Shown here: piece after piece, positions 50,807-58,716 of the stretch
Layout of the letters: the number at the start of each line of letters is the position of its first letter
Numbering within the stretch: position 1 is the first letter of the stretch
Assembly (NCBI RefSeq): GCF_965137335.1
Contig: NZ_CBCRZD010000003.1
Direction: 5' to 3' (one strand)
Source: Empedobacter stercoris
GTDB taxonomy: Bacteria; Bacteroidota; Bacteroidia; Flavobacteriales; Weeksellaceae
DNA length: 64,000 bases
Program-made: the position numbers and the translations under genes
Notes under the pieces: model-generated
Database searches by the model: none
The model's input: the letters and a program-made list of their open reading frames with translations, nothing else
What the model was told of the DNA's origin: nothing

Positions 50807-52573
50807 TTATTGATATATATCTTCTATTTCTGTTTTATATTTTTCTAAAATTACTTTACGTTTCATTTTCAAGGTTGGTGTTAATTCACCTGCTTCAATC
50901 GTAAATTCGTAGGGAAGTAAATGAAATTTTTTGATTTTTTCCCAATTACCAAAATTGACATTTAATTTATTGATTTCGTTTGCAAGCAATTCCTGAATTT
51001 TAGGATGTTTTATAAATTCTTCTCGTGATAAATTTAGAATAGAAGGTTCATTTTGTTTAGCCCATTCTAAACAATTCTCGTACAACGGAACAATTAAAGC
51101 TGAAGGAAATTTTCGTCCTTCTCCAACCACCATTATTTGTTCAATAAAAATAGATTCTGACAATAATTTCTCGATTTGTTGCGGTACTATATATTTTCCA
51201 CCAGAAGTCTTGAACATTTCTTTTTTGCGATCAATGATTTTCAAAAACTTTCCATCAACCCATTCACCAATATCTCCTGTATACAACCATCCTTCTTTTA
51301 ATACTTCTGCCGTTGCTTCAGGATTCTTATAATAACCTTGCATGATATTTTTTCCTTTTGCAAGAATTTCTCCATCTTCGGCTAATTTAATTTCAATATC
51401 AATCAAAGGCAAACCAACTGTACCGATTTTCATTCCACGTTTTATACAGTTTACAGACAAACATGGTCCAGCCTCAGTTAATCCATATCCTTCGTAAATT
51501 GGAATACCAGCTGCTAAGTACAATTTTAATAAACGCGTTTGCAAGGTTGCGCTTCCTGTTGCAACACCTTTTATGTTTCCTCCAAGTGCTGCTTTCCATT
51601 TTGAAAAAATTAATTTGCGCGCAATTTTTAATTGAAATTTGTACAAAGAAGAAAGTTTTGATTCGTCTAAATCATATTTTTCTCCTAATGAAATAGCCCA
51701 GAAAAACAGTTTTCGTTTTACACCCGTTAACTCTTCTCCTTTTGACATAATTCTATCATATACCTTCTCTAAAACTCTTGGAACTGCCGAGAAAATATGA
51801 GGTTGAACTTCTTTCAAATCTTGACCAATAGTATCCATTGATTGTGCAAAATAAATTGACAATCCCATTTTGATATACACGTACTGAAATACACGTTCGT
51901 ACGCATGACAAGCAGGCAAAAAAGACAACGCTTTATCATAAGCTTGTACTGGAAAAGAATATTCAGAACTGTTTACATCAGCTAATAAATTTTCGTGCGA
52001 AAGCATCACACCTTTTGGGTTTCCCGTTGTACCAGATGTGTAAATTAAAGTTGCTAAATCTGTTGTTTTCACTTTATCCATAAAGGTTTGAAGGGTTTCA
52101 TCAGAAACTGAAATTCCTTTCGAAACTAATTCGATCCAATTTGGTGTATGCGGATAAGTATTAAATGTATAAACTTGTTCAAGATTTGGTACTCTATCTT
52201 TTAAACCTAATAATCGTTGGTACAAAAGATCATTGCTAACAATACAAAGTTTTATTTCTGCATCATTCAAAATAAACTCGTAATCGTTGTCCGAAATATT
52301 TGGGTAAATAGCGACAACCACTGCTCCTATTTGTTGAATTGCAAAATCAACTAAATTCCACTCCAAACGATTTTCACTTATCAAAGCTACTTTATCATTA
52401 GGCTGAACACCATTTGCAATAAGACCTTTTGAGATATTATTTACGCGATTAATAAAATCGGTCGTTGAAATTCCCTTCCATTCATCATTTTCTTTGTAAT
52501 TAAAAATAGTAATGTTTGGTGTATTTTTCTCTTGAAATCGTGGTAAATCGAATACTCTTTGTGGTTGTTTCAT
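50807..52573 (-). CDS. Long-chain acyl-CoA synthetase, tandem copy 1
   Basis: A 588-residue paralogue from the ATG at 52573 (MKQPQRVFDLPRF), which aligns with the starts of the other two copies. The frame stays open to another ATG at 52642, which would add 23 residues without a counterpart. Motifs are YTSGTTGNPKGVMLSH, GYGLTEAGPCLSVN, GWLYTGDIG, DRKKEMFKTSGGKYIVPQQIE and EAGELTPTLKMKRKVIL. A near-consensus -7 box (GAACTTTG) lies about 18 bases before the chosen start. It diverges from the gene at 52712. Confidence 0.9.
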   Translation of the reverse strand: MKQPQRVFDLPRFQEKNTPNITIFNYKENDEWKGISTTDFINRVNNISKGLIANGVQPNDKVALISENRLEWNLVDFAIQQIGAVVVAIYPNISDNDYEFILNDAEIKLCIVSNDLLYQRLLGLKDRVPNLEQVYTFNTYPHTPNWIELVSKGISVSDETLQTFMDKVKTTDLATLIYTSGTTGNPKGVMLSHENLLADVNSSEYSFPVQAYDKALSFLPACHAYERVFQYVYIKMGLSIYFAQSMDTIGQDLKEVQPHIFSAVPRVLEKVYDRIMSKGEELTGVKRKLFFWAISLGEKYDLDESKLSSLYKFQLKIARKLIFSKWKAALGGNIKGVATGSATLQTRLLKLYLAAGIPIYEGYGLTEAGPCLSVNCIKRGMKIGTVGLPLIDIEIKLAEDGEILAKGKNIMQGYYKNPEATAEVLKEGWLYTGDIGEWVDGKFLKIIDRKKEMFKTSGGKYIVPQQIEKLLSESIFIEQIMVVGEGRKFPSALIVPLYENCLEWAKQNEPSILNLSREEFIKHPKIQELLANEINKLNVNFGNWEKIKKFHLLPYEFTIEAGELTPTLKMKRKVILEKYKTEIEDIYQ

Positions 52574-52711
52574 TCTCTTGAAATAAGAATACAAAGTTCG
52601 ACTATTTCTCGGTTTTTGAAAAGAAAAAGAATTTTCTTTCATAAAATTTCAGAATTTTTAATGGTTGTAAATAATCGTAAGAATTGTAAATTAGTCAAAA
52701 TTTATATTCAA

Positions 52712-53290
52712 ATGGAGCTTGATCATTACAGAGACGAAGAAGGTTTTAAATTATTTTGTATAGAAAGTGTAGACGATATAGAAGAGCAAAACGATTCTCA
52801 ATTGTTAGATTTTTTAGAACATTTAGCACGAGAATTTCACATTACAAACGTGTACAAGACGACTGATAGTTTTGAAGGTTTAGAAGAAAGTCTCAATAAT
52901 TTACTTTATCATGACAACTATTTCAGAGAATATAAACTCATTTATTTAGTAGTTGAAGGAGAGGGAAATCAAATCCTGATAGACGATTATTACTACAGTT
53001 TAGAAGAAATAGCTGAACTATTTCAAGGAAAATTATCAAATAAAATTGTTCATTTTGCCAATACAATGAATTTGGATTTGGAAGATGAAAGTTTTCAATA
53101 TTTTATCGATGTTACAGGTGCAAAAGCGTTGTCGGGATATGTAAATTCATCTCCAATTCTCAGTACAATTTTGGATCAATATTATTTTTGTTTAGCCAAA
53201 GAAATTGATGACGAAGAAGAATTGGTGCATGCTTTGTTTGATAAACATTCTACTTTAGCCCTTAAATTAGGATTTAGATTATACCATTAA
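52712..53290 (+). CDS. DUF6642-like (CHAT-related) protein
   Basis: A 192-residue protein from the ATG at 52712 (MELDHYRDEEGF); the open frame upstream overlaps the divergent ligase gene and looks spurious. It is acidic and shows FKLFCIESVDDIEEQND, YKTTDSFEGLEESLNNLLYHDNYF, LIYLVVEGEGNQILIDDYYYSLEEIAELFQGKL, IVHFANTMNLDL and DVTGAKALSGY. The region from IYLVVEGEG to SGY recalls a CHAT-type caspase fold without a visible His-Cys dyad. I associate it with DUF6642, a family of unknown function. Confidence 0.65.
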   Translation: MELDHYRDEEGFKLFCIESVDDIEEQNDSQLLDFLEHLAREFHITNVYKTTDSFEGLEESLNNLLYHDNYFREYKLIYLVVEGEGNQILIDDYYYSLEEIAELFQGKLSNKIVHFANTMNLDLEDESFQYFIDVTGAKALSGYVNSSPILSTILDQYYFCLAKEIDDEEELVHALFDKHSTLALKLGFRLYH

Positions 53291-53328
53291 AAAAAATCTC
53301 CTAAAGAGGAAAGTTTTTTACTGTTTCG

Positions 53329-53770
53329 TTACATCTGCTGAGCCTTATTTCCTTCAAAATGAATCATCCAAGGTATTCCAAATTGATCTATAAATGATGC
53401 AAATAATTCCGCAAAAAACTGTTCGCCTAAAGGTATTTCCATTACTTTTACATGTACAGATAATCGATCATATAATTTCTTAGCTTCATCAGCAGTCTCT
53501 ACATCTAACATAAGAGTTATTTCCTTGTACATATTTCTGTCCAAATTCTTCTACAATATCTGATCCCATAAGCATTGTTGATTCATTGATAAATAGAGCA
53601 GTATGCATTACTTTATCTTTTGCATTTTCTGGTAATTGGAAATCTGGACTTGCAGGCATATCACCCATTTTATGCATTCTAATATTTTGCGTATCAAAAA
53701 CAGTTTCATAAAATTTGAAAGCTTCTTCTCAATTTCCATTAAAATTTAAATAAGCGTGTACTTTAGCCAT
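53329..53770 (-). pseudogene. Broken VOC/glyoxalase (PhnB-type) gene
   Basis: Read from the ATG at 53770 the frame begins MAKVHAYLNFNGN, then a TGA (53731-53729) interrupts it exactly where related proteins have Cys. It resumes EEAFKFYETVFDTQNIRMHKMGDMP. Around 53515-53530 the frame shifts by one base: EEFGQKYVQGNN in one frame continues as LDVETADEAKKLYDRLS in another, ending HFEGNKAQQM. The complete product would be a 147-residue VOC-fold protein. Two independent lesions make a decayed gene more likely than one sequencing error. Confidence 0.8.
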
Positions 53771-53800
53771 AATAATTTATATTTTTTTGTGATTATTTAT

Positions 53801-54457
53801 TTAAAATAAAGGTTGACCATTTTCGTCAGTAGTTAAAACCTCGGTCATATAATTTAGAAAAGGTTGTAAAACTTGTATTGATTTTGCAACTTTTTTCGGA
53901 AAATCTTCTGCTAATACTTCTTCATCTGTAAAATTTTTAATGAACAAATATTGTTTTTTACGGAGTAAAGCAATTCGTTCATGATCTTTCGAAAAGCCTT
54001 TTGGTGCAGACTTCACTTCCTCTCCTTGCATTTCACCAAATTCTTTGATAAGTGTTTTAGATTGTAAAATCTTTTCCAATTCATCGGAAACTTCAATATC
54101 TTTTCTGATTCGAAGTAGATCATCTCGTTCTGGTCCCCAAAATCCTATTCCAATAAAATTATGATTCGGTTGAATATGAAAATAATATCCACCTCTATTG
54201 TGTGGTTTTTTACGACCCGATTGTGCTGAAAAATGTATTTTATATGGCGTTTTATCATTCGAAAAACGAACATCTCTATAAATTCTATAAATTTTCAGTG
54301 GTTCTAATTCTTCCTTTTTAATTAATTCTTGGTAAATCGCATTGAAGATTAAATCAGCTTCAGCTTTTGCGGTATCAAATTCATTTTTATGTGTATTAAA
54401 CCAATCACGGTTATTGTTTTTTTCTAATTGTTTTAAAAAATTAGTGATGTTTGACAT
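53801..54457 (-). CDS. DUF2461 family protein
   Basis: A 218-residue protein with the DUF2461 (TIGR02453) pattern: FLKQLEKNNNRDWFNTHKNEFDTAKAE, IYRIYRDVRFSNDKTPYKIHFSAQ, GGYYFHIQPNHNFIGIGFWGPERDDLLRIRKDI and KGFSKDHERIALLRKKQYL. It is soluble; the function is unknown and the frame is intact. Its start overlaps the end of the broken DUF1801 gene by 25 bases, so the two were co-transcribed. It belongs to a cluster of small accessory genes. Confidence 0.88.
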   Translation of the reverse strand: MSNITNFLKQLEKNNNRDWFNTHKNEFDTAKAEADLIFNAIYQELIKKEELEPLKIYRIYRDVRFSNDKTPYKIHFSAQSGRKKPHNRGGYYFHIQPNHNFIGIGFWGPERDDLLRIRKDIEVSDELEKILQSKTLIKEFGEMQGEEVKSAPKGFSKDHERIALLRKKQYLFIKNFTDEEVLAEDFPKKVAKSIQVLQPFLNYMTEVLTTDENGQPLF

Positions 54458-54923
54458 GTATTATTTATTTCGGTTAGAAGATTTTTTTCATAAGTTGCTA
54501 TCCATTGATCTGGCGTAATTTTAGATGCTAATCTGCCAATTAAATCATACGGAATATCATCTGTTTTTTTGAATCGAATACAGTTTTTTCCCATATCCAA
54601 TTTTCTTTTTGCATGTTTTGGATATTCTTCTATAAACCAATTTAATAACTTTTCATCCGAATAAATTCCCATATGATACAACGCAATAAAATTCTTTTGT
54701 GAAGCTAATCCAATAAAAGGTAAAGGAGATGTTGGATCGCAATGATAGCCATTTGGATACATCGAATGAGGCACAACAAACCCTATATGACCATAACTTA
54801 TTTGTTCTTCAAACCCATTAGGCAAATTCATTTTCAAGGTTTCATATATTTTTTTACAGCTTCTTTTCTTTCTGGAGGAATACTTTCAAAATATTCATCT
54901 AATGTCGAGACTTCGTATTGCAT
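54433..54923 (-). pseudogene. DUF1801 gene with a homopolymer frameshift
   Basis: From the ATG at 54923 the frame reads MQYEVSTLDEYFESIPPERK then EAVKKYMKP and stops. The rest of the family domain (LKMNLPNGFEEQISYGHIGFVVPHSMYPNG onward) is in the next frame and is complete to 54433. The shift occurs at a run of seven A (minus strand, 54849-54855). One extra A would restore VKKIYETLKMNLPNGFEE. This is a true frameshift, a slippage-switched gene or a sequencing error. DUF1801 proteins are small, of unknown biochemical role, and adjacent to VOC and SRPBCC genes in many genomes. Confidence 0.75.
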
Positions 54924-54982
54924 TATTTCGGTATTAATTGTACTATTTCATTAAAACTCTTGTTATAAATTAATTAGAAAGT

Positions 54983-55438
54983 TTAATCTTCACAAATTTC
55001 TTTCAATTTTTGCAACGCTCTCAACCACATTTCCCTCATTTGTATTTCAGAAAAAATTGTTTCTTCTACATCAACGGAACAGATTAAACGCGTGTGTCCT
55101 TCTATATTTTCGAACTTATAAGATTCTTCATTATTTTTCCAAGAATCAATTTCAGGACCATCAAAAAGCTCTTGTCCATTTTCTTTTAACATTCCGATAT
55201 GTCGAATTTTGATTGATTCTCCTAATTTATTTTCTTCTATTTTAGCGATCATTGCAGCTGTACCTTTTTCAGTTTTATAGGTAAAATATACATTCGAACC
55301 TTCGGACCAATCACCTTTATAATCTGAATTTTCGCTAAAAGGTTTTGTCCAAATTCTATACGAATCTGGCGCTAACATGATTTTGTGCACATGTTTTGGT
55401 TGTGCATAAATGACTTCGGTAAATGATACTTTTTTCAT
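54983..55438 (-). CDS. SRPBCC/AHSA1-type protein
   Basis: A 151-residue START-like protein: KVSFTEVIYAQPKHVHKIMLAPDSYRIWTKPF at the start, a sheet with GDWSEGSNVYFTYKTEKGTAAMIAKIEEN and IKIRHIGMLKENGQELFDG, and a C-terminal helix (REMWLRALQKLKEICED). It binds a ligand or partner of unknown identity. The frame is intact. It lies directly downstream (minus strand) of an SRPBCC gene fragment at 55493, a sign of local duplication and loss. Confidence 0.85.
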   Translation of the reverse strand: MKKVSFTEVIYAQPKHVHKIMLAPDSYRIWTKPFSENSDYKGDWSEGSNVYFTYKTEKGTAAMIAKIEENKLGESIKIRHIGMLKENGQELFDGPEIDSWKNNEESYKFENIEGHTRLICSVDVEETIFSEIQMREMWLRALQKLKEICED

Positions 55439-55492
55439 AATAATTATGTATTTGTTAATCCAAAACTGTTTCGACAGGTTTTTCTACAATTA

Positions 55493-55627
55493 CTACCTGT
55501 AATGCACAATTTTTCTGGTTGAAAAAGCGATAAAATAGTTATTCATTTTAAAAGGATTTATAATCGCATCGAAAACTTCATGTGGTAGTTTTTGAATTTG
55601 AATAGATGCTTTTGTAGTTAAGTTCAT
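55493..55627 (-). pseudogene. SRPBCC N-terminal remnant
   Basis: An ATG at 55627 opens 44 codons (MNLTTKASIQIQKLPHEVFD, then AIINPFKMNNYFIAFSTRK) and stops at TAG. This is the first beta strand and helix of an SRPBCC protein; about 100 residues are missing. Traces of the end may remain downstream (an VIVEKPVETVLD-like reading). The remaining bases of the gap 55,628-55,807 hold nothing else recognisable. Confidence 0.6.
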
Positions 55628-55807
55628 ATCCTTAAAATTTAGACTAACTAATTTAATCAAAAAAAGTATTTAATTTTCTATATCATAGAAAAAACATTTA
55701 ACTATTATTAAATTCTGATTTCAATAATTTACTTTTCTATCAAAAAATTAGAATAAATATGAAAATATATCAATAGAAACTCATATTTTATTTCGATCTT
55801 AAATTTT

Positions 55808-56824
55808 TCACAACGTAACTTTAGCTATTTTTCCTTTATTTCCAACTAAAATTACATATTTTTTGTCCGGTGAAACAGTACACGTATTGTAACTATCTTT
55901 AGTAATATTTACCCAATTATGTCCTCCATCGGTAGAGTAGTCAACTCCAGAATAGCCACAAACTAAAACTTTATCTTTAGAAATTATTGTTACACCAGAT
56001 TTATATCCAATAGGATATTTCCATGAATCTTGAAAAGAAATTTTCCCATTTATCATTTTAAATTTATAAAAATTATAGCTTGAATCTTCTGGTTTCATAA
56101 AATCACCTCCTACCAAATAACCCACATTATTCGCTGCGTCATAAGCCATTCCATTTATTCCAGAAGTCGTACTTTTAGTTTTTTCCAACGCATACATTTG
56201 TCCACCTTTTGGTGTGTAATAATACAAATTAGACAATTCTCCACCCGTAACTATTAACGTTTGTTTTGTATCAACATACAAATTACTTCCACTCGATGCA
56301 AAAAAAGCTTCTTTTGGATTTTTCAATCTTAAAGGTTGACCGTGAAACGATTTAGTAACCTCCCATTTTGTAGGATTTGTCATCGTAGAAGTTAAGACAA
56401 ATGGTTTATCTGGAGACATAGGATCGCCCAAAACAGTAATCTTTTTAGAATCTTTATCCACATAAATGGCATCTAAAAAAATTCCTTTTTCATTATTTTC
56501 ATAAACTTTATTCCACGTATGACCACCATTTTTCGTTTGTAAAATATAAGCAGGAGAATCGATTCCTAAAGCCAAATAATTACCTTTACCTAAAACTTCA
56601 ATATCCCTGAAATCTCTATTCTCTACAACTTTCGGGTTGATCCAAGTAAACGTTTTTCCTCCGTCAATTGTTTTTCCAATGGTATTTTTAGAACCCGAGA
56701 CTACAAATGTTTTAGCATCCTGAAAAGCTAAACCTCTGTAACTTACGTCTAAATTTTCTTCATTAATGATTTGATACGTTTGTGCAAAAGAAAGGCTCGA
56801 AAGCAATAGGAGAATATATTTCAT
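55808..56824 (-). CDS. Secreted YCF48/sialidase-like beta-propeller
   Basis: A 338-residue exported protein with a signal peptide (MKYILLLLSSLSFAQ). Asp-box-like turns recur: TIDGGKTFTWIN, TKNGGHTWNKVYE and STDGGHNWVNIT, the S-x-DGG-x-x-W motif of BNR/YCF48 propellers. Blade-like repeats fill the rest (FVVSGSKNTIGKT, YLVGGDF, LVCGYSGVDY). No sialidase catalytic residues (Arg triad) are visible, so it is more likely a binding or assembly factor than a glycosidase. It is transcribed away from the glutaminase gene. Confidence 0.75.
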   Translation of the reverse strand: MKYILLLLSSLSFAQTYQIINEENLDVSYRGLAFQDAKTFVVSGSKNTIGKTIDGGKTFTWINPKVVENRDFRDIEVLGKGNYLALGIDSPAYILQTKNGGHTWNKVYENNEKGIFLDAIYVDKDSKKITVLGDPMSPDKPFVLTSTMTNPTKWEVTKSFHGQPLRLKNPKEAFFASSGSNLYVDTKQTLIVTGGELSNLYYYTPKGGQMYALEKTKSTTSGINGMAYDAANNVGYLVGGDFMKPEDSSYNFYKFKMINGKISFQDSWKYPIGYKSGVTIISKDKVLVCGYSGVDYSTDGGHNWVNITKDSYNTCTVSPDKKYVILVGNKGKIAKVTL

Positions 56825-56892
56825 GTATTATAATTTTTGATTAAACATTTATATAAAGCTATTTTAACTAAACGAATCAACCAAATATTTTT

Positions 56893-56900
56893 TAAGTTTG
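56893..56900 (+). promoter_or_regulatory. -7 box of the glutaminase operon
   Basis: TAAGTTTG, 18 bases before the glutaminase ATG. Confidence 0.6.
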
Positions 56901-56918
56901 TGTTTTAGTAAAATATAA

Positions 56919-57947
56919 ATGAAACGATATACATTTTCAACACTACTTTTAAGTTTAACCTTAACGTGTTTTAATCCAATTAATCAACAGGTTTTTGGGC
57001 AAAAAACAACAATAAATACAGGAAAAAGTTTACAAATTACTGAAAATGCATTAACTACGATTCTCGAAAAAAATAGAGCAAATTATAAAGAAGGAAAAGT
57101 TGCTGATTATATTCCTGAACTTGGAAAAATGAAAGCAGATAAAATTGCCTTTTCTGTGGTTGATGAAAATGGAAAAGTGATCAATGTTGGCGATGTTAAT
57201 CAAAAATTTACCATTCAAAGTATTTCTAAAATCATTGCTTTAATGATTGCAGTTTCTGAAAAAGGAGAAGAAAATGTATTTTCTAAAATGGGATATTATG
57301 GAACAAATATGCCTTTTAATCATTTTGCGAATCTCGAAACAACTGGAAAACCATTAAATCCAATGATGAATGCAGGTGCAATTTTAACCACTTCTATGAT
57401 TGATGGTGAAGGAGAAATTCCTTTTCAAAAAATTCTTAAAATGGTTCGTTATATCACCAAAAATAATTCGATAGATTATAGTAAATCAGTTTACAATTCT
57501 GAAAAAGAAACAGGACATCGAAACCGTGGAATGTTTTATTTGATGAAAAACAATGGATTGATTGAAGGTGATGAAGAAAAATTAAACAATTATTTCAAGC
57601 AATGTTCTATCGAAATAACAACTGAAGATTTAGCTAAAATTGGTTATTTCTTTGCACATCAATGCACACGTTTTGATGGTGATACTACTTACAAAAACGC
57701 TCAAATTTCACAATTAATTCAATCGCAAATGTTAACTGCCGGTATGTATGAATTTAGTGGTAAATATGCACGAACTGTTGGTTTACCAAGTAAATCGGGT
57801 GTTGGTGGAGGAATTACAGTTTCTGTACCAAATAAAATAGGAATTGGCGTTTTCAGTCCAGCGTTAGACAAACACGGAAATTCTGCTGCAGGTTATCACA
57901 TGATTTTAGATTTAGTGAAACAATATAATTTAAGTTTATTTCAATAA
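56919..57947 (+). CDS. glsA: Glutaminase A with signal peptide
   Basis: A 342-residue serine-dependent beta-lactamase-fold glutaminase converting glutamine to glutamate and ammonia. The catalytic S-x-x-K motif is SISK (Ser101-Lys104). Other family blocks are GKVADYIPELGKMKADK, NAGAILTTSMI, HRNRGMFYLMKNNG, a tyrosine-bearing YKNAQIS, and LPSKSGVGGGI. It differs from the E. coli enzymes by an N-terminal signal peptide (to about FGQ28), so it should act in the periplasm or outside, feeding glutamate/ammonium from external glutamine. The cyclophilin gene follows 12 bases later. Confidence 0.93.
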   Translation: MKRYTFSTLLLSLTLTCFNPINQQVFGQKTTINTGKSLQITENALTTILEKNRANYKEGKVADYIPELGKMKADKIAFSVVDENGKVINVGDVNQKFTIQSISKIIALMIAVSEKGEENVFSKMGYYGTNMPFNHFANLETTGKPLNPMMNAGAILTTSMIDGEGEIPFQKILKMVRYITKNNSIDYSKSVYNSEKETGHRNRGMFYLMKNNGLIEGDEEKLNNYFKQCSIEITTEDLAKIGYFFAHQCTRFDGDTTYKNAQISQLIQSQMLTAGMYEFSGKYARTVGLPSKSGVGGGITVSVPNKIGIGVFSPALDKHGNSAAGYHMILDLVKQYNLSLFQ

Positions 57948-57959
57948 TTTATATCAACC

Positions 57960-58667
57960 ATGAATTTTCAATTTATAAAAAATATTGCACTCGGAATTGG
58001 ATTATCATTTTCGAGTTTTGTTTCTGCACAAACATATACCTTAAAATTCAAAACGAATTACGGAAAATTTGATGTGATGCTGTACGATTTTACGCCAAAA
58101 CACAGGGATTTAATTTTAAGTGAAATAAACAAAGGAACATATACTAATGCTCAATTTAACCGAGTTGTAAACGATTTTGTGATACAAGGTGGAGAATTAG
58201 ACGATCCTATTTTGGCAAGAGAAGCTGAAAATCCAGAGCAAAAGCCAATTCGTTTAGCTCCTGAATTTAATCCAAAAGCTTTTCATAAAATGGGTGCATT
58301 AGGCGCTGGTCGAGATGACAATAAAGAAAAAGGATCGTACTATAATCAACTCTATTTTGTGGTTGGAAAAAAAATTACAGCAAAGGAATTGGATAATTTA
58401 GAAACTAAAAAAGGAATTAAATATACAGCTGAACAACGTGCTGAATATCTGAAGAATGGTGGTTTACCACGTTTGGATCATGATTATACAGTTTTTGGAG
58501 AAATTACAAAGGGATTGGATAACGCAATAAAAATAAGTGAAGTCGAAACTCAAGACGAATTGCCATTAAAACCAGTTATATTTTCAATTAAAGTGAAGCA
58601 GAAAAAAACACCTTCTAAATACAACAAAACAAGTATTTTTTTGGGTGGTACAGCGATCGGTTTTTAA
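57960..58667 (+). CDS. Secreted cyclophilin-type peptidyl-prolyl isomerase
   Basis: A 235-residue protein with signal peptide (MNFQFIKNIALGIGLSFSSF to SAQ). The cyclophilin core shows KTNYGKFDVMLYDFTPKHRDLIL, the substrate Arg in NAQFNRVVNDFVIQGGELDD, GALGAGRDDNKEKGSYYNQLYFVV and DHDYTVFGEITKGLDNA. A 25-residue insertion (about KITAKELDNLETKKGIKYTA) separates strands, typical of Bacteroidota periplasmic cyclophilins. It assists folding of exported proteins. It is coupled with glsA in one operon. Confidence 0.88.
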   Translation: MNFQFIKNIALGIGLSFSSFVSAQTYTLKFKTNYGKFDVMLYDFTPKHRDLILSEINKGTYTNAQFNRVVNDFVIQGGELDDPILAREAENPEQKPIRLAPEFNPKAFHKMGALGAGRDDNKEKGSYYNQLYFVVGKKITAKELDNLETKKGIKYTAEQRAEYLKNGGLPRLDHDYTVFGEITKGLDNAIKISEVETQDELPLKPVIFSIKVKQKKTPSKYNKTSIFLGGTAIGF

Positions 58668-58691
58668 TTATCCAAGACATTAATAATTGTT

Positions 58692-58699
58692 TATTTTTG
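58692..58699 (+). promoter_or_regulatory. -7 box of the radical SAM gene
   Basis: TATTTTTG matches TAnnTTTG, 17 bases before the ATG at 58717. It overlaps the frame that would extend to a TTG at 58687, so the downstream ATG is the start. Confidence 0.6.
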
Positions 58700-58716
58700 C
58701 ACGACAATACAATTTT

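Noticed and set aside
52574..52642. N-terminal extension of 23 residues for the acyl-CoA synthetase
   Set aside because: The other two tandem copies lack it, and a near-consensus promoter box lies within it; the ATG at 52573 is preferred.
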